NCBI GenBank assembly: GCA_029310945.1
Contig: JARJFC010000016.1
Coordinates: 1 to 64,000, forward strand
From: Leptospira sp. 96542
GTDB lineage: Bacteria; Spirochaetota; Leptospiria; Leptospirales; Leptospiraceae
DNA length: 64,000 nt
Direction: 5' to 3'
The notes under the pieces were generated by a model. It did no database searches. It saw nothing but the letters and a program-made list of their open reading frames with translations, and was not told the origin of the DNA. How positions within the stretch are numbered: position 1 is the stretch's first letter; each line of letters opens with the position of its first letter. The position numbers and the translations under genes were made by a program. Shown here piece by piece: positions 1 to 8,868 of this stretch.

Positions 1-536
1 CCGTTTAAAATATATTTCACATTATGTTTTACACAGTAATTATAAAGAGAGGCAAAAAATACATGGTCTTGTGGTGTATCTAAATGCGGAACACCTGCTT
101 TAAAAAATGAAAGTTGTAAATCTTTCATTTCTTCCCAATTGACAACTTCGGTGATTAAATCTAACTTCAGACCATCAACTATTCTTTCAATATTATTGAC
201 TGCTTCTTGTGAATTCCACCCAGCATCGACATGAAATAACAATGGTCTTAATCCAAATTTTTCCTTCGCAAGATAAGCCAGATAGGAACTATCTACCCCA
301 CCACTGATACCAAGAATACAATCATAATCTTTTCCCTTTCCCGATTCTTTGATACTCGAGATCATTTCGTCTAACAAAAGATGATTATTGAGTTTTGAAT
401 CCCATTCGGGCTTGATGTTCTTATGAAAATTATTGCAATGATTGCAAACTCCGTGTTCATCAAATTGAATATTTGGATCAGTTGTATCCATTACACAATT
501 TGTGCATATCTGGTATTTGATTCTTGAACTTAACAT
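1..536 (-). CDS. N-acetyl sugar amidotransferase (PP-loop), cut by window edge
   Basis: This is the N-terminal 178 codons of a WbpG/PseA/WbuX-type enzyme; the rest lies beyond position 1. Family members use ammonia from a HisH-type glutaminase to convert an N-acetyl group on a nucleotide sugar to an acetamidino group. Visible signatures are a zinc-knuckle-like set, C11-C14 and C31-C34, and the ATP-binding PP-loop SGGVDS at residues 78-83. The ATG at 536 is preceded by GGAAAC. It is the third such enzyme in this locus, after those at 25151 and 27824, and the only one far from the HisH/HisF pair. The family call is firm; the substrate is unknown. Confidence 0.85.
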   Translation of the reverse strand, partial: MLSSRIKYQICTNCVMDTTDPNIQFDEHGVCNHCNNFHKNIKPEWDSKLNNHLLLDEMISSIKESGKGKDYDCILGISGGVDSSYLAYLAKEKFGLRPLLFHVDAGWNSQEAVNNIERIVDGLKLDLITEVVNWEEMKDLQLSFFKAGVPHLDTPQDHVFFASLYNYCVKHNVKYILN

Positions 537-566
537 TTGTTTCCCTAAAACCATTCTTCTAAATGG

Positions 567-1469
567 TTATTTTTTAAAAAAGAAATACTTAAAAATAATC
601 TTAATTTTGTGTTGAAAGGATAAATAATTGAGATTTGAGATTAAATTTTTAAAATCTAAAAGACCGAGTTCAATCTTCGCTACTAATATTCCATAGTCAA
701 TCCAACTTGGATACAAACCCTTGCTTGCAGCCATTTGAAAATGTTTTGAATATCTAAGAAGTATCTCATTCAAGATTTTAATTGTTCTTTCTGAGTTACT
801 AGTGTTACCACCACCGAGCCAATAATATCCTAAAATTTTAGGAACCTTAACGAATTTTTCTGTCTCCATGGAGACCCGCAACCAACAATCAAAATCTTCC
901 CATGCAATAAAATCAGGATCCTCTGAAAGTAATCCTATTCTGAATAAAATAGATTTTCTTATAACTACACTCGAATTCGTGATTGCATTGCCTTTCAAAA
1001 GTAGGTCTTCAAAAACAGGAGTAGATAGATTTCTTGTTCTCACTTTCTCTCTGAATGAACTTTGCCCTTGATTTCTAACAAGCCAAAGATCGTGATAAAC
1101 TAAATCTGCTTTTTTTTCAAGATATCGAACTGATTCCGACAGTTTATTTGGATGCCACCAATCATCCGAATCTAAAAAGGCTATGAATTCACCATTGGAA
1201 TTTTTGATTCCATAATTCCTTGATTTACCAATGATACCGCCATTATCGATTTTTAAAAATCGTATTTGTTTCTCTAATCCAAAGCTAGATACGATAGCAG
1301 CTGTATTATCTTGAGAATTGTTATCAACGATAATAATTTCCCAATTTTTATAAGTTTGGTTAATGACAGAATTCAAAGCATTTTCAATTAAATGACCATG
1401 GTTATACGAAGGTATTATAATAGAGATCAATGGCTCAAACATCTCACTCGAGTGTAGGTTATTCATCAT
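567..1469 (-). CDS. family 2 glycosyltransferase
   Basis: A 300-residue GT-A glycosyltransferase, probably adding one sugar to the growing O-unit on the cytoplasmic face. The N-terminal half has the GT2 pattern: ISIIIPSYNHG near residue 15, IIIVDNNSQDNT near 46, and the metal/nucleotide-binding DSDD at 100-103 followed by W-W-H-P. The C-terminal half is less conserved and lysine/phenylalanine rich. The ATG at 1469 overlaps the stop of the upstream epimerase gene in an ATGA, so the two are probably translationally coupled. Donor and acceptor cannot be read from sequence. Confidence 0.9.
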   Translation of the reverse strand: MMNNLHSSEMFEPLISIIIPSYNHGHLIENALNSVINQTYKNWEIIIVDNNSQDNTAAIVSSFGLEKQIRFLKIDNGGIIGKSRNYGIKNSNGEFIAFLDSDDWWHPNKLSESVRYLEKKADLVYHDLWLVRNQGQSSFREKVRTRNLSTPVFEDLLLKGNAITNSSVVIRKSILFRIGLLSEDPDFIAWEDFDCWLRVSMETEKFVKVPKILGYYWLGGGNTSNSERTIKILNEILLRYSKHFQMAASKGLYPSWIDYGILVAKIELGLLDFKNLISNLNYLSFQHKIKIIFKYFFFKK

Positions 1470-2416
1470 GCCCCAAAGTTTTTTTTACAAAATAACAAGA
1501 GATCATCGATCTCTGATTCGAAATTACATTCTGTATACAAGTGATTTGATTTAAGAAGATCAACTTTATATTCTAATAGCGGTGTCTTTTCTTTATATTC
1601 ATTGCTATTTGAATTTACCTCAATTGATGGTTCATATCTAAACAATACGTTGCAACGTTCCTGAATTTTTTTTGCCATTTCAAAAATTGACATACTCACT
1701 CCGGAACCTAAATTGAATATGGTCGGTATAATTTTTGAATTCAGATCTACAACTTTTTCAACAGTAGTAGTAATATTTGTAATTGGAACAAAATCCCTTT
1801 GTTGCAGCCCAGAAGAAATGATTTTCAATGTTTTCAATTGGACAGCTTGTTTGCATAGATCGTTGGTTAATAGCTTCCAACAATTTACTTCAGGAAAAAC
1901 TGGAGCTCCGAATCCATTAGATAATCTTAAAATAAAACCTTGGAATTCATTCAAAGAATTTGCATAAGAAACCCCAAATTCAGCTGCTGCATGAGATGTA
2001 GCATACGGATGTAAATTCTGGATCGGAGATTGTTCCGAAATATTACCCTCTAAAGGGTTTTTATAAACATGAGCGGTTGATAGATAGATAAACTTTTTTA
2101 TTCCTTGATGCTTCGCTGCCTCAATCAATCTCATTGTTCCAACACAGTTAAACTCAAATGCTGCTATTGGATTTCTAGAACAATCGTCTGCATTCATGCC
2201 TGCTGAATGAACAATGACATCCACATTTTTACATACATCATTTAAATATTTCTCATTTTCCCAATTCATTTGAATTGGAATTGCATTTTTCAATTCCTTT
2301 GGAACAGGATTTTGAGTCCTGGATCCTAACAAAACATGATGACCTGATTCCAAAAGATGCCTTGCTATCCTACCTCCTAAAAAACCAAAACCACCTGTCA
2401 CTAAAACCCGCTTCAA
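1466..2416 (-). CDS. NAD-dependent epimerase/dehydratase of the CDP-sugar branch
   Basis: An extended SDR of about 316 residues. The Rossmann motif VTGGFGFLGG lies at the N-terminus, and the middle has the usual epimerase layout. I place the start at the TTG at 2416, one base after the RfbF stop; the longer frame to 2506 would overlap RfbF by 89 bases and add residues before the Rossmann strand. The catalytic YxxxK reads Y-A-T-S-H, so the usual lysine is a histidine. It follows RfbG, an RfbC-like protein and RfbF, so it probably reduces or epimerises CDP-4-keto-6-deoxyglucose. The final sugar is not predictable. Confidence 0.8.
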   Translation of the reverse strand: MKRVLVTGGFGFLGGRIARHLLESGHHVLLGSRTQNPVPKELKNAIPIQMNWENEKYLNDVCKNVDVIVHSAGMNADDCSRNPIAAFEFNCVGTMRLIEAAKHQGIKKFIYLSTAHVYKNPLEGNISEQSPIQNLHPYATSHAAAEFGVSYANSLNEFQGFILRLSNGFGAPVFPEVNCWKLLTNDLCKQAVQLKTLKIISSGLQQRDFVPITNITTTVEKVVDLNSKIIPTIFNLGSGVSMSIFEMAKKIQERCNVLFRYEPSIEVNSNSNEYKEKTPLLEYKVDLLKSNHLYTECNFESEIDDLLLFCKKNFGA

Positions 2417-2417
2417 T

Positions 2418-3179
2418 TCAAACCACCCAAGGGGCTCCTTTTGCCCAAAGTAATTCGAGCAATTCGTGATCTCGTTTGGTGTCCATACAATGCCAAAATC
2501 CTTCATGATGGTATGCCATCAATTGACTGGCCTTTGTGGCTCTTTCCAATGGTTCGCGTTCTAATAAGGTTGCATCACCTTCAATAAAATCAAAAAATGA
2601 AGGTTCAAAGACAAAAAATCCTCCATTAATCCAACCTTGGTGTAACTGCGGTTTTTCCTGGAAACTCTTAACTAATGAACCTTCCATCTCCAATTCACCG
2701 AACCTGGCAGAAGGTCTAACCGCAGATACAGTAATCATCTTACCATGACTTTTATGAAAACTTAATAATTTGTCTAAATCAATATTGGAAACTCCATCGC
2801 CGTAAGTTAACATACAAGTTTCATTACCGATAAACGGTTGCATACGTTTGACTCTACCACCCGTCATAGATAAGTCTCCAGTATTGACTAATGTGACCTT
2901 CCAATCCACACTATCATGATTGTGTGGGTTTATGTTTCCTGATGATAAATCTATTGTAAAATCAGAATTTAAGGAACGATAGTTCAAAAAATAATCTTTT
3001 ACAACTTCGGCTTTGTATCCAAGTGCAAGAAAAAAATCTTTATGATTAAATTTTGAATAGTGATTCATGATATGCCAAAGTATTGGTTTACCACCGATTG
3101 GAACCATTGGTTTCGGAATCACGTCTGTGTATTCGGAAAGTCTTGTCCCAAACCCACCTGCTAAAATGATAACTTTCAT
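2418..3179 (-). CDS. rfbF: glucose-1-phosphate cytidylyltransferase
   Basis: Makes CDP-glucose from CTP and glucose-1-phosphate, the entry step to CDP-deoxysugars. The protein opens with MKVIILAGGFGTRLSEYT, the nucleotidyltransferase signature, followed by IPKPMVPIGGKPILWH. The body matches RfbF in length (253 residues) and in features such as MLTYGDGVSNID. The ATG at 3179 overlaps the upstream stop as ATGA, which is preferable to the start four codons earlier. RfbG is encoded two genes upstream in the same run. Confidence 0.92.
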   Translation of the reverse strand: MKVIILAGGFGTRLSEYTDVIPKPMVPIGGKPILWHIMNHYSKFNHKDFFLALGYKAEVVKDYFLNYRSLNSDFTIDLSSGNINPHNHDSVDWKVTLVNTGDLSMTGGRVKRMQPFIGNETCMLTYGDGVSNIDLDKLLSFHKSHGKMITVSAVRPSARFGELEMEGSLVKSFQEKPQLHQGWINGGFFVFEPSFFDFIEGDATLLEREPLERATKASQLMAYHHEGFWHCMDTKRDHELLELLWAKGAPWVV

Positions 3180-3601
3180 AAATTTACCCAATCATAATGA
3201 ATTTTTGAAATTTCTAATCTATCAGTTTCAGATGGATCATGAGGAATATTAGATATATTTAATACCAAACTTTTAGGAGACTTTAAACCTTGAAATCCGA
3301 ACCAAATTCCACTTGGCACAGTAATTCGCGAGTAATTATTTTCTCCGACTGCTATACTAAAAAAATTGTTCGTATCAGAATCATAAAAAGCAAAATGAAC
3401 ATTTCCGAAAGGTACAATTAAATTCATAACCATTTCGTTGTGACGTTTCCAAGCTTTGATTGCCCCTACTTCAACCCAAGAAAAGTAAGCCTCACCAAAA
3501 CCTTGGAAGGAGGATTCGTTACTTTTTAATCCGTGCAGTACGTTCCCGCCACTAGTTACTATTTCACGTATAGGTGTTACTTGTATATTTAATAAACTCA
3601 A
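3176..3601 (-). CDS. dTDP-4-dehydrorhamnose 3,5-epimerase-like cupin
   Basis: A short (141-residue) RmlC-type sugar epimerase. Recognisable features are GNVLHGLK near residue 22, a WKRH motif, and the TVPSGIWFGFQG stretch common in RfbC-like proteins that accompany CDP-glucose genes. True RmlC proteins are about 180 residues, so this is a reduced member. The proposed start is a TTG at 3601 overlapping the RfbG stop as TTGA; a GTG at 3610 is the alternative. Its place between rfbG and rfbF suggests it acts on CDP-4-keto-6-deoxyglucose, perhaps as a C3 and/or C5 epimerase. Confidence 0.75.
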   Translation of the reverse strand: MSLLNIQVTPIREIVTSGGNVLHGLKSNESSFQGFGEAYFSWVEVGAIKAWKRHNEMVMNLIVPFGNVHFAFYDSDTNNFFSIAVGENNYSRITVPSGIWFGFQGLKSPKSLVLNISNIPHDPSETDRLEISKIHYDWVNL

Positions 3602-4695
3602 GCAGACCACTCTAAGCCCTTCAACTTAGCAAACTCCTGGTATTTAGAAATCTGTTCTAAAGTTGTATTTATTATTTGTTTCGGATCACTATAATATGAT
3701 TTATACCATTCCGCCGTGAATTGAACTGTTTCTGCAAATCCCATAACTGCCGTCCAATGTAAAAGAGCCAAAGCTTTATCACAATTCAACTTTAATAGTC
3801 CAGATTCATACGGTCCATTCGTATTATTTGAAACATCTCTCCATTGCACTAAACTCCAATGTTCCGACATTTTTCTAACCAATTCTAAGACACTATGGTT
3901 TTGATTGGCTGGCGGTCCAAAATTAAAAGGTTCCCCATGTAAATTTGGGTTTATTGACAGGTGAACAGCTAATACTAGATAACCGCTCAATGGTTCTAAA
4001 ACATGCTGCCATGGTCTCGTGGCATTTGGATTTCTTAAATCAACAGATTGATTTTTAGACCATGCTTTCACACAATCAGGTATAATTCTATCCTCTGCCC
4101 AATCACCGCCACCAATTACATTTCCAGCTCTTGCAGACGCTATTCGTACCAGACTCGTTTCTTTCGGAAAGTATGACTTAACATGGGATTTAATTGCTAT
4201 TTCAGCTGCACCTTTGGAGGCGCTGTACGGATCTGGTCCGCCGAGAAGATCATTTTCACGGTATCCCCAAATCCACTCAACGTTATCGTAACATTTGTCA
4301 CTAGTAATGATAACTACAGAACATGGTTGATCATACTTTCTTAGTGCCTCAAGAATATTTAAAGTTCCCATAACATTCGTTTCCCAAGTCTCCAAAGGAC
4401 TGAGATATGATTTCCTTACAAGCGCTTGGGCAGCAAGATGAAAGACAAAATCAGGTTTGAAATCTAAAATTGCTTTCTCGATTGCACTCGTATTTCTTAT
4501 ATCGATTCTCAAATCTGAGATAGATTCACCCATTTTACCAACATCAAAATGGGAAGGGTTTGAAACAGGATTCAATCCAATGCCACAAACAACAGCACCA
4601 AGTTGTTTGAGCCAGGTTATTAACCAAGCGCCCTTAAATCCAGTATGACCAGTAACTAAAACCTTTTTGTTTTTATAGTGTTTTTCTAAATCCAT
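3598..4695 (-). CDS. rfbG: CDP-glucose 4,6-dehydratase
   Basis: Converts CDP-glucose to CDP-4-dehydro-6-deoxyglucose. It is 365 residues, the normal RfbG length. Motifs are the N-terminal Rossmann VLVTGHTGFKGAWL, the family-typical ITSDKCYDN, and the catalytic PYSASK (YxxxK). The C-terminal part carries the RfbG-typical RPWQHVLEPLSGYL. The ATG at 4695 is 11 bases after the preceding gene. No CDP-4-dehydro-6-deoxyglucose 3-dehydratase (RfbH) is visible in the window, so a 3,6-dideoxyhexose is not directly supported. Confidence 0.93.
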   Translation of the reverse strand: MDLEKHYKNKKVLVTGHTGFKGAWLITWLKQLGAVVCGIGLNPVSNPSHFDVGKMGESISDLRIDIRNTSAIEKAILDFKPDFVFHLAAQALVRKSYLSPLETWETNVMGTLNILEALRKYDQPCSVVIITSDKCYDNVEWIWGYRENDLLGGPDPYSASKGAAEIAIKSHVKSYFPKETSLVRIASARAGNVIGGGDWAEDRIIPDCVKAWSKNQSVDLRNPNATRPWQHVLEPLSGYLVLAVHLSINPNLHGEPFNFGPPANQNHSVLELVRKMSEHWSLVQWRDVSNNTNGPYESGLLKLNCDKALALLHWTAVMGFAETVQFTAEWYKSYYSDPKQIINTTLEQISKYQEFAKLKGLEWSA

Positions 4696-4706
4696 ATTTT
4701 TTTAAA

Positions 4707-6221
4707 TCATTTCATATTTAACTCAAAACTATTGATAATTTGAGCTTCGGTAGGATTATTAAATAATTCGCGTTTAACTCTCTGAACTAATTCCATTCTT
4801 AATTCTCTATATTCTTCCATTACTACTGTTAATTTCTTTTTTGCATTCAAGAATGATTCCACATCATAGGCAACCTCCCAGAGCATTCCTTTACAAAAAT
4901 CAGGAAGATAATTATATTCAATAAAGTTTTTTTCAGCGGCTAAAATGACAGGATTCCCAAAAGCAATTGCTTCTACTAGTGAACCCGAAGCAGAACCAAT
5001 TACAAAACCATGCTTCGGTAAAAGCTCATATAGATTCTTATCCGTGATTTCAAAATTATTTAAACTTCCTATATGATGATTATTCGAAGGATCAAAATGA
5101 CAAGAAGGATGAGCTTTGATTGCCCAACTAATTTCCTTTTGCTGAATAGAAATCTTACTAATTAGATTCAGAATAAAATTATTATTATTCGAAAAATACG
5201 ATAATAAAACAAGATGATCTTGATTCACAATACGAACTGAATCACTTTCATACAACCTCGAATATCGAAGGGCTGGACCCACTTTAAAAAGAGGATTTTT
5301 GTCCAAAAAATAAGTACCATTAACTAAAACAACATCTGGCAAATGATGTTTGAATTCGTTCTTATCAATATAAACATTTAACAACTCTGGTGGAAAAATA
5401 AATAATTGACAACCGTAAATTGTTAGAAATTTGTCCGATTCACGAATAGCACGATTTAAACATTTTTCGTATATTTGTCCCTCATACCATTGAATTATTT
5501 TCATTCCATTGTTTAAATATTTCACCAATTTTTTACTAAAAATATAACGGACGATTCCATTAAAATTAGATCCATTTAGATCAAACCAAAAAAAATATTC
5601 TAATCGTAGATCTATGGAACAATGCCTCTTCAAAAACAAAAAATGATAATACATTAAAATTGGATATACCAAAGCCGCGCATAAAATACAAAAAAAGTCT
5701 ATAAATGAAATAAGTTGGTATTCAGTAAGAACATTTTCTTTACTTTCCCTCCATTGTCTAAATAATCGAAAAACACTGAAGACACTTTTCCCTCTATACA
5801 ATCGAGGCAAGATTACATAATCTAATTTCTCTTTATCCAAAACTGGGATTAAATTTGGCATATAATCGGAAAGTATTTTCTGACCTCTTAATAGATTTTC
5901 AATGACTACATAAGAATCTATAAGTATTTTATCTTTAATTGGTAATTTAGTTTTTTGACGCGCCAAAGAGTGTAAAACTTTAAACAATACAAAGAAAATA
6001 AGATTTTTAATTGTTACAATATAATACTTACAAATCTGAATAGTCTTAAATTTCCAGTTTGGTCTAAAACCGTTTTCAAATTTTGAATTTGCATCATGTG
6101 CACCGACCTTCGAAAAAAAACAAGACGTTGAAAGAAGCCAAGAACCTTTAGAGTGTGACAAAGTATTACTTATCGATTTAAAAATTTCGTAATGAGATTT
6201 GGGGATGGAACTATAGTTCAT
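4707..6221 (-). CDS. putative GT-B-like surface polysaccharide transferase
   Basis: A 504-residue protein I do not recognise as a named family. The N-terminal third is hydrophobic and aromatic rich, with possible membrane-associated stretches near residues 70-85 and 170-200. The C-terminal part looks like the nucleotide-sugar-binding half of a GT-B enzyme: AIKAHPSCHFD near residue 385, then GFVIGSASGSLVEAIAFGNP, the small-residue/EA/G-P pattern of capsule and CDP-glycerol-type transferases. The ATG at 6221 has the short spacing normal for this operon. A glycosyltransferase or phospho-group transferase acting on the O-unit is the best guess. Confidence 0.5.
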   Translation of the reverse strand: MNYSSIPKSHYEIFKSISNTLSHSKGSWLLSTSCFFSKVGAHDANSKFENGFRPNWKFKTIQICKYYIVTIKNLIFFVLFKVLHSLARQKTKLPIKDKILIDSYVVIENLLRGQKILSDYMPNLIPVLDKEKLDYVILPRLYRGKSVFSVFRLFRQWRESKENVLTEYQLISFIDFFCILCAALVYPILMYYHFLFLKRHCSIDLRLEYFFWFDLNGSNFNGIVRYIFSKKLVKYLNNGMKIIQWYEGQIYEKCLNRAIRESDKFLTIYGCQLFIFPPELLNVYIDKNEFKHHLPDVVLVNGTYFLDKNPLFKVGPALRYSRLYESDSVRIVNQDHLVLLSYFSNNNNFILNLISKISIQQKEISWAIKAHPSCHFDPSNNHHIGSLNNFEITDKNLYELLPKHGFVIGSASGSLVEAIAFGNPVILAAEKNFIEYNYLPDFCKGMLWEVAYDVESFLNAKKKLTVVMEEYRELRMELVQRVKRELFNNPTEAQIINSFELNMK

Positions 6222-6253
6222 TTAATTTAAAAATTCCTATTTCCTTAAAACAC

Positions 6254-6952
6254 CTACTCGCCACCACTAACGGCGATTTCTTGACCAGTGATAAAATTAG
6301 CTCTCTCAGAACAAAGAAATGATACCATTTCAGCAATGTCTTGCGTAGTTCCAAATCTTTTCAAAGGAATTTTTTCCATCCTCTCCTGCATATTCTTTCT
6401 GTGATGGATTTTCGTATCAATGACGCCAACTCTAATGTTATTACATAAAACATTCTTACCTGCCCCAAATTTTGCAAAAGATCTCGTAACCGCTTCTAAA
6501 GCAACTTTTGAAGCACTATAATACACCGAATTTTGAGAACCTGAATACTTCACACCGATACTGCTCAAAGTAACGATTCGACCAAACTCAAGTTCGCACA
6601 TATTAGGGAAAATTCTTTGCATTAGTTGGATATGAGCGAATAAATTAACTTCAAAAACTCTTCTTAAATCTTCAGAGTTAGTATTAAGAAACGAATTATT
6701 CTCAATATAGCCTGCTGAGTTGACCAAATAACCAATAGAAAACTCTAAAGAAAGAACCTTTTTAATAAAATTCTCTACTTCCATTTGGTTTTCAAAAGAA
6801 CATTGAATTGGAATCAGATTTTCATTCTTTATATTGATTTGATTTGAGTTGTATTGAGCTGCTACTCCAATACCATCACCAAGTAATTTTTCAATGATTG
6901 CTTTACCAATTTCGGAACTCCCCCCAGTGACAATAGCGATCTTTTCTAACAT
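6254..6952 (-). CDS. short-chain dehydrogenase/reductase
   Basis: A classical SDR of 232 residues. The cofactor motif is IVTGGSSEIG at the N-terminus; the catalytic residues are SSIG followed by YYSASK (YxxxK); the end has the usual FITGQEIAVSGG. I prefer the ATG at 6952, five bases after the radical SAM stop, to the TTG at 6964. It sits directly downstream of a radical SAM gene and probably reduces or oxidises a sugar or sugar-acid intermediate of that module. Substrate unknown. Confidence 0.85.
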   Translation of the reverse strand: MLEKIAIVTGGSSEIGKAIIEKLLGDGIGVAAQYNSNQINIKNENLIPIQCSFENQMEVENFIKKVLSLEFSIGYLVNSAGYIENNSFLNTNSEDLRRVFEVNLFAHIQLMQRIFPNMCELEFGRIVTLSSIGVKYSGSQNSVYYSASKVALEAVTRSFAKFGAGKNVLCNNIRVGVIDTKIHHRKNMQERMEKIPLKRFGTTQDIAEMVSFLCSERANFITGQEIAVSGGE

Positions 6953-6956
6953 TTTT

Positions 6957-8132
6957 TCAAACAACCACGCAACCCTTACAAGGGTTCACTAGCTGACGAT
7001 TTCCTGTTTTATGTGCATTCCTTAAATTTTCATATCGTTCCATTCTCCATAACTGAGAAATATTGAAATCAGGGAATTTTCCTATCCGCAAATCAGATTT
7101 ATAATCACTATCGCAAGGATTCGTTAAGCCATCTTGCCAAATGAACATCCTTCGGTAAAGGTCAGAACAAATTTTCGTTTGTCCATTTGGTTTTGCTTCA
7201 TATATATTTTCCCAAGGATTATAATTTACAAACGCAACCTGATCAACTAAACCACCCCAAACTCGTTCCATAGAATCCATATCTTGTTTTTCAGTGACCT
7301 TTACGCCAGAAACACGAGTAATTATTGGAAGATTAGAATATTCTTTCTCTCGTATTGATTGAAACATTTTTATATTTGCTAATACTTTTTCGAGTTTCCC
7401 ATTGACTCTCAGTTGACTATATAAAGGTTCTTCGGCTGCATCTGCTGAAAACACAACAGTTTTTACGCCACCCGCAAGCAATGCATGAACTTTTGCTTCC
7501 GTTAAAAGTGATGCATTTGTGTTTACTTTTAAATTTAAAAATTTTCCTTTTGCATACATTAACATTCTTTCTATATCTTTTGCAAGTAAAGGCTCACCCC
7601 TTGAAGCAAGAGACAAAAACTCAATATTGCCCGATGCTTCGTCTACAATATTTTGAAATAATTCAAGGGTCATTTGACCCATTCCTGGAGTGGTTTTTTT
7701 GAAAAAATTTGTATCAGTTTGATAACAAAACACACAACGATAATTGCAAATAGATGATGGTTCAATTTGTAAATATGGAGGATAATTATCAATTTTTTCC
7801 ATTTGTGGAAATACATCGTATCTGTATCGGTGATAAAAGAAACGAAGGAGTTCTTCGTCGCTATAAGTATACATCTCCTCTGCAATAAAAGGAGTGATTT
7901 TAAATAAAACATCCTCTGATGTTGATGTTAAATCAGTTAGAACCTGATTCAAGGTATCATTGAAATTTTCCTTCTGATGAACGGGATGGTTAGATACAAT
8001 CACTCCCTGAAACCATTCATTTAAAACACGAACAGCTCTACTCTTTTGGTATTCAATGATTCCAGTTTTGTGGCTTTTGAAATCCTGGAAACTATGGTGT
8101 TTTTTGTAAATCTTTGGGTCAATTTCTTTCAT
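6957..8132 (-). CDS. radical SAM/SPASM enzyme
   Basis: A 391-residue radical SAM protein. The cluster-binding CX3CX2C is C129, C133 and C136 (ICNYRCVFCYQ), followed by a GEP motif (SRGEPLL). The C-terminal part has a SPASM-like set of cysteines, including NPCDSD and the terminal NPCKGC at about 385-388. About 120 residues without a recognised domain precede the radical SAM core. Its neighbours are an SDR, a CMP-sugar synthetase-like protein and a HAD phosphatase, so it may carry out radical dehydration, epimerisation or another carbon-centred step on a sugar. The reaction is not predictable from sequence. Confidence 0.88.
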   Translation of the reverse strand: MKEIDPKIYKKHHSFQDFKSHKTGIIEYQKSRAVRVLNEWFQGVIVSNHPVHQKENFNDTLNQVLTDLTSTSEDVLFKITPFIAEEMYTYSDEELLRFFYHRYRYDVFPQMEKIDNYPPYLQIEPSSICNYRCVFCYQTDTNFFKKTTPGMGQMTLELFQNIVDEASGNIEFLSLASRGEPLLAKDIERMLMYAKGKFLNLKVNTNASLLTEAKVHALLAGGVKTVVFSADAAEEPLYSQLRVNGKLEKVLANIKMFQSIREKEYSNLPIITRVSGVKVTEKQDMDSMERVWGGLVDQVAFVNYNPWENIYEAKPNGQTKICSDLYRRMFIWQDGLTNPCDSDYKSDLRIGKFPDFNISQLWRMERYENLRNAHKTGNRQLVNPCKGCVVV

Positions 8133-8133
8133 A

Positions 8134-8868
8134 CTAATTAAACTCCCCGTATTTTTTTAACCACCACTCTACAACGGGAATTTGCCACTCGTAGTCCACA
8201 TCGCAACCTGCTTCTTGGTAAAGTGGTAAAATTTTCTGACCCATCCATTTTTGAGGGAGCAAACCATCTTCTAAGTTTACTAAATTTTTAGGTCTTACAA
8301 TCGATACACCCATATCAGCGAATAAAACATCTCCTTGAGAATCCCTATCACAATTCAACGTTTTTGGATCCCCAAAGGTCTCAAAAGGAACAAATGGTTT
8401 TAAGTAGCCATGGTCATCTTTCTTTCGCGCTCTAAGTGGCGACCACATATTGTATTTTGAAACTGTCACTGCTGAATCTGCATTTAAATCAGATCGCAAA
8501 TCATGTATTCCTTTAGAGATTGTGTTCGAAGTTAGAGTAGCTGCATTACAAAATAAGAGTACAACTAATTCGATTTCAACTCCAGGGTTTTGGTCTTGAA
8601 TCACTTGAAATCCATGTTGATATGCATGTTCACCTAATGCTTCTTTCGTTGCTAAATGAGGTGGACGTTCAATTACTTCAACGCCTTCCTCTCTCGCCAA
8701 CTTCATGAGTTCAGGATCATCTGTAGATAGATAAACTTTATCTATTTCCGGCGTACGTTTCGCAATATTCATAGGATACCAAGCTAAAGGTCTTCCATAA
8801 ACTGGAAAAGTATTCTTTCCTGGAAAGCCGATACTTCCTTTTCTGCCAAGTAAAAGTGCTACTATCAT
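8134..8868 (-). CDS. acylneuraminate cytidylyltransferase family protein
   Basis: A NeuA/KdsB-like nucleotidyltransferase of 244 residues, expected to activate an acidic sugar as its CMP derivative. The N-terminal ALLLGRKGSIGFPGKN replaces the usual LAxGGSKGIPxKN, with glycine-arginine-lysine in the loop. YLSTDDPE and the C-terminal DVDYEWQIP are typical. The ATG at 8868 overlaps the upstream HAD stop as ATGA. Together with the HAD protein it resembles the phosphatase plus CMP-transferase pairs of Kdo/Kdn-like pathways, but no dedicated synthase adjoins it. Confidence 0.83.
   Translation of the reverse strand: MIVALLLGRKGSIGFPGKNTFPVYGRPLAWYPMNIAKRTPEIDKVYLSTDDPELMKLAREEGVEVIERPPHLATKEALGEHAYQHGFQVIQDQNPGVEIELVVLLFCNAATLTSNTISKGIHDLRSDLNADSAVTVSKYNMWSPLRARKKDDHGYLKPFVPFETFGDPKTLNCDRDSQGDVLFADMGVSIVRPKNLVNLEDGLLPQKWMGQKILPLYQEAGCDVDYEWQIPVVEWWLKKYGEFN

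Noticed and set aside
2417..2506. N-terminal extension of the epimerase gene
   Set aside because: It would overlap rfbF by 89 bases and precede the Rossmann strand with unconserved residues; the TTG at 2416 fits better.
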